Assembly: GCA_010645155.1 (NCBI GenBank)
Contig: CM021319.1
Coordinates: 4,310,094 to 4,374,093 of the forward strand
Length of the DNA stretch: 64,000 nt
Origin: Tigriopus japonicus
Lineage: Eukaryota; Arthropoda; Copepoda; Harpacticoida; Harpacticidae
Direction: 5' to 3'
Below are positions 62,470 through 64,000 of this stretch, piece by piece. A program made the translations under genes and the position numbers. The notes below the pieces were generated by a model that worked only from the letters and a program-made list of their open reading frames with translations, had not been told where the DNA came from and did no database searches. The stretch's first letter is position 1; each line of letters opens with the position of its first letter.

Positions 62470-62897
62470 CCGGATGTTTCAAAAGAAACGGAGCACCTAG
62501 TCATATCGCCTATAACTCGTGATTAAAACCATATATGAAACTCCCTTTCAGTGTATATGATTGGCCAAACACTTGACTTTGAGTCAGAAACATTAATTTT
62601 CCCCAAGTTCAATATTTAAGCGACGACGATTTTTCCCATGAAGTGTCATTTCTGAATACTTCTGAATCTTTATACAAAATATTCTGAATCTTTATACAAA
62701 AGTTCGTGACCCCGACTTTTTTCTCCCTTCCGAAATTTGGCTATTACGAAAAAAGGCGACAGGAAGGGAATAAAGCCAAATGTATTTTAAGAATTGTTAT
62801 CTGCCACATCTTTTTGAGCTTCATACATTTTTTGTGAGATCAGCCATATCCGAGTTACGGACACAGTTTCCTGCTCCGTTTCTTAAGAATCACCCGG
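62470..62897. mobile_element. Tc1/mariner-type MITE
   Basis: A 428-bp element with inverted ends CCGGATGTTTCAAAAGAAAC / GTTTCTTAAGAATCACCCGG, similarity running on through GGAGCA. It is flanked by TA on both sides (62468-62469 and 62898-62899), the expected mariner target duplication. No coding capacity. Confidence 0.8.
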
Positions 62898-63685
62898 TAC
62901 TTCTAACTGATTTGTTTCACTTGTCAATATGGTAGGGCTTTCTCTTATTGACGTGCATTTTGTAACATTTTTCAATGTAATTCTCTTTTTCAAGTAAATG
63001 TAACATTGGGTCCGCTCATCCATGGCGCCATCTATATTTTTTCCAAGGGTTCATGGAGCTCTGCTTGGTTTGGCTAAGAGTTAGTTGTTCCAACCCCGCG
63101 TTCTATCAATATCTGGATGCAGGCATTTGTTGGCTGATTTAGTACATAATTTTGGACTCAGGAAAATTAGGTGGTTCCCCAATTTCTACCAAAGCTAATA
63201 CAGGTGCTGAATGCAATCCTGATATCCTTAGGTATTAATCTGTAATAAATCAGTTAGTTTCCGTTTCCATAGTGTTTTTATGAACATATCAAATATCTAA
63301 ACAAATGTTTGCCTGGTTTGGGCTTATGCTCGGGGGTTCATGCATCCATTAATTAAGTAGTTTCTGCGTTAACCAGATGCAAACCTTTAAGCAGCGTTTG
63401 GAAACTCTGTTTTGGGTGGGTGAACAAGATTTTTCTTCCATCCACCTAAGTCTTTCGAGAAGTCTTCATCTAGAAAAGCTCTGGTTACTCACAACCCCGT
63501 TTTTTTTATTGAAGAGAGTGATGTTTCTTGCCTGACAGTGTCACAGTTACAATAGATTAGTCAGGCCCAGGTTTGCGACAATTTTTTTTTCTTTCCGCTG
63601 GGGCCAACTTCCTTGGTCCCAAAGTAGTAAAATGAGCAAGTGATTTGTTTCAAACATATCTACAAAGGCTTGCAGATGGCTAATC

Positions 63686-63852
63686 CAGGAACCACTGTAC
63701 GTCAGGACGAATTTCAAAAAATACACACTGGGTCCGATCATTGTACTAAAATGTGAGGTTTTTGCAACAAATGTATTGTTCCGTTGAATTTTCATTGTAC
63801 TAATCGGACCCAGTGTGTATTTTGAAAGTAATCCTGGCTTGAGCCATCCTTG
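63686..63852. mobile_element. Deletion derivative of P/THAP-type element
   Basis: A 167-bp element starting CAGGAACCACTGTACGTCAG and ending CTTGAGCCATCCTTG, flanked by a 7-bp duplication GCTAATC (63679-63685 and 63853-63859). It joins the two ends of the 27949-30291 element and lacks everything between; the two CACTGGGTCCGAT arms face each other. Confidence 0.85.
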
Positions 63853-64000
63853 GCTAATCACACAAATGAGCACAAATTTTAATGTTCAAGAGACAAATAC
63901 ATGCTGTGAAAGAATCATTTTGAATAATTGTCGTCAAAATACTGAGTAATTAACGAATTAAGACACATTTATCAGTTTTGGGACAACTTACAGTCAACCT

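Larger units (their letters stand above)
60800..64000. other. Intergenic, repeat-containing
   Basis: No gene recognised. It holds a SINE, an hAT relic, a mariner-type MITE and a P/THAP deletion derivative, listed separately; 62.9-63.6 kb shows nothing recognisable. Confidence 0.6.

Noticed and set aside
1..64000. CRISPR array, bacterial operon or phage signatures
   Set aside because: The window is clearly eukaryotic; none of the tandem arrays has the spaced direct-repeat layout of CRISPR, and no cas-like gene is present.

Overview
This is a 64 kb window of a eukaryotic draft assembly with one N gap (59779-60584). Every gene I can rebuild except one is split by introns. Many introns are short (about 60-75 nt, GT-AG), intergenic DNA is AT-rich, and non-autonomous DNA transposons are abundant. 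The protein set (VRK1-type kinase, a CCDC9-like protein, a metazoan-type bZIP factor, a cystathionine gamma-lyase relative) points to an animal. The style fits an arthropod, perhaps a copepod crustacean, but that assignment is inference.

Layout. 1-4.8 kb: no convincing gene. 4795-12159 (+): six-exon PLP-dependent cystathionine gamma-lyase-like enzyme with MITEs in its introns. 12210-12545 (-): small one-TM protein, tail-to-tail with it. 13167-22721 (-): last three coding exons of a protein built from five copies of a roughly 27-residue W-[DN]-x-Y-R repeat, with an 8.4 kb intron. 22.7-33.2 kb: gene-poor, holding a 2.3 kb P/THAP-type transposon relic, palindromic MITEs and hAT-like elements.

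33204-37674 (-): a VRK1-like kinase followed closely on the same strand by a large, highly charged, probably nuclear protein. The two share a short NPTPxMQAL-type motif. 37.7-48.2 kb: a 2.5 kb hAT-like element with a 1.1 kb element nested inside it, SINE relics and a 29-bp minisatellite. 48247-51934 (+): seven-exon CCDC9-like protein with RG-rich segments, a RanBP2-type zinc finger, His-rich stretches and a C-terminal domain resembling a degenerate SGNH hydrolase fold. 52285-55385 (-): three-exon secreted protein with seven roughly 24-residue beta-type repeats. 56391-59761 (-): bZIP transcription factor with additional Cys/His pairs; its 5' end is lost in the N gap. 60.6-64 kb: SINE, hAT relic, mariner-type MITE and a deletion derivative of the 28-30 kb element.

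Nothing suggests one pathway uniting these genes. The kinase and its neighbour are the best candidate functional pair. All exon boundaries were derived by eye from splice consensus and codon-phase agreement and have not been tested against transcripts.
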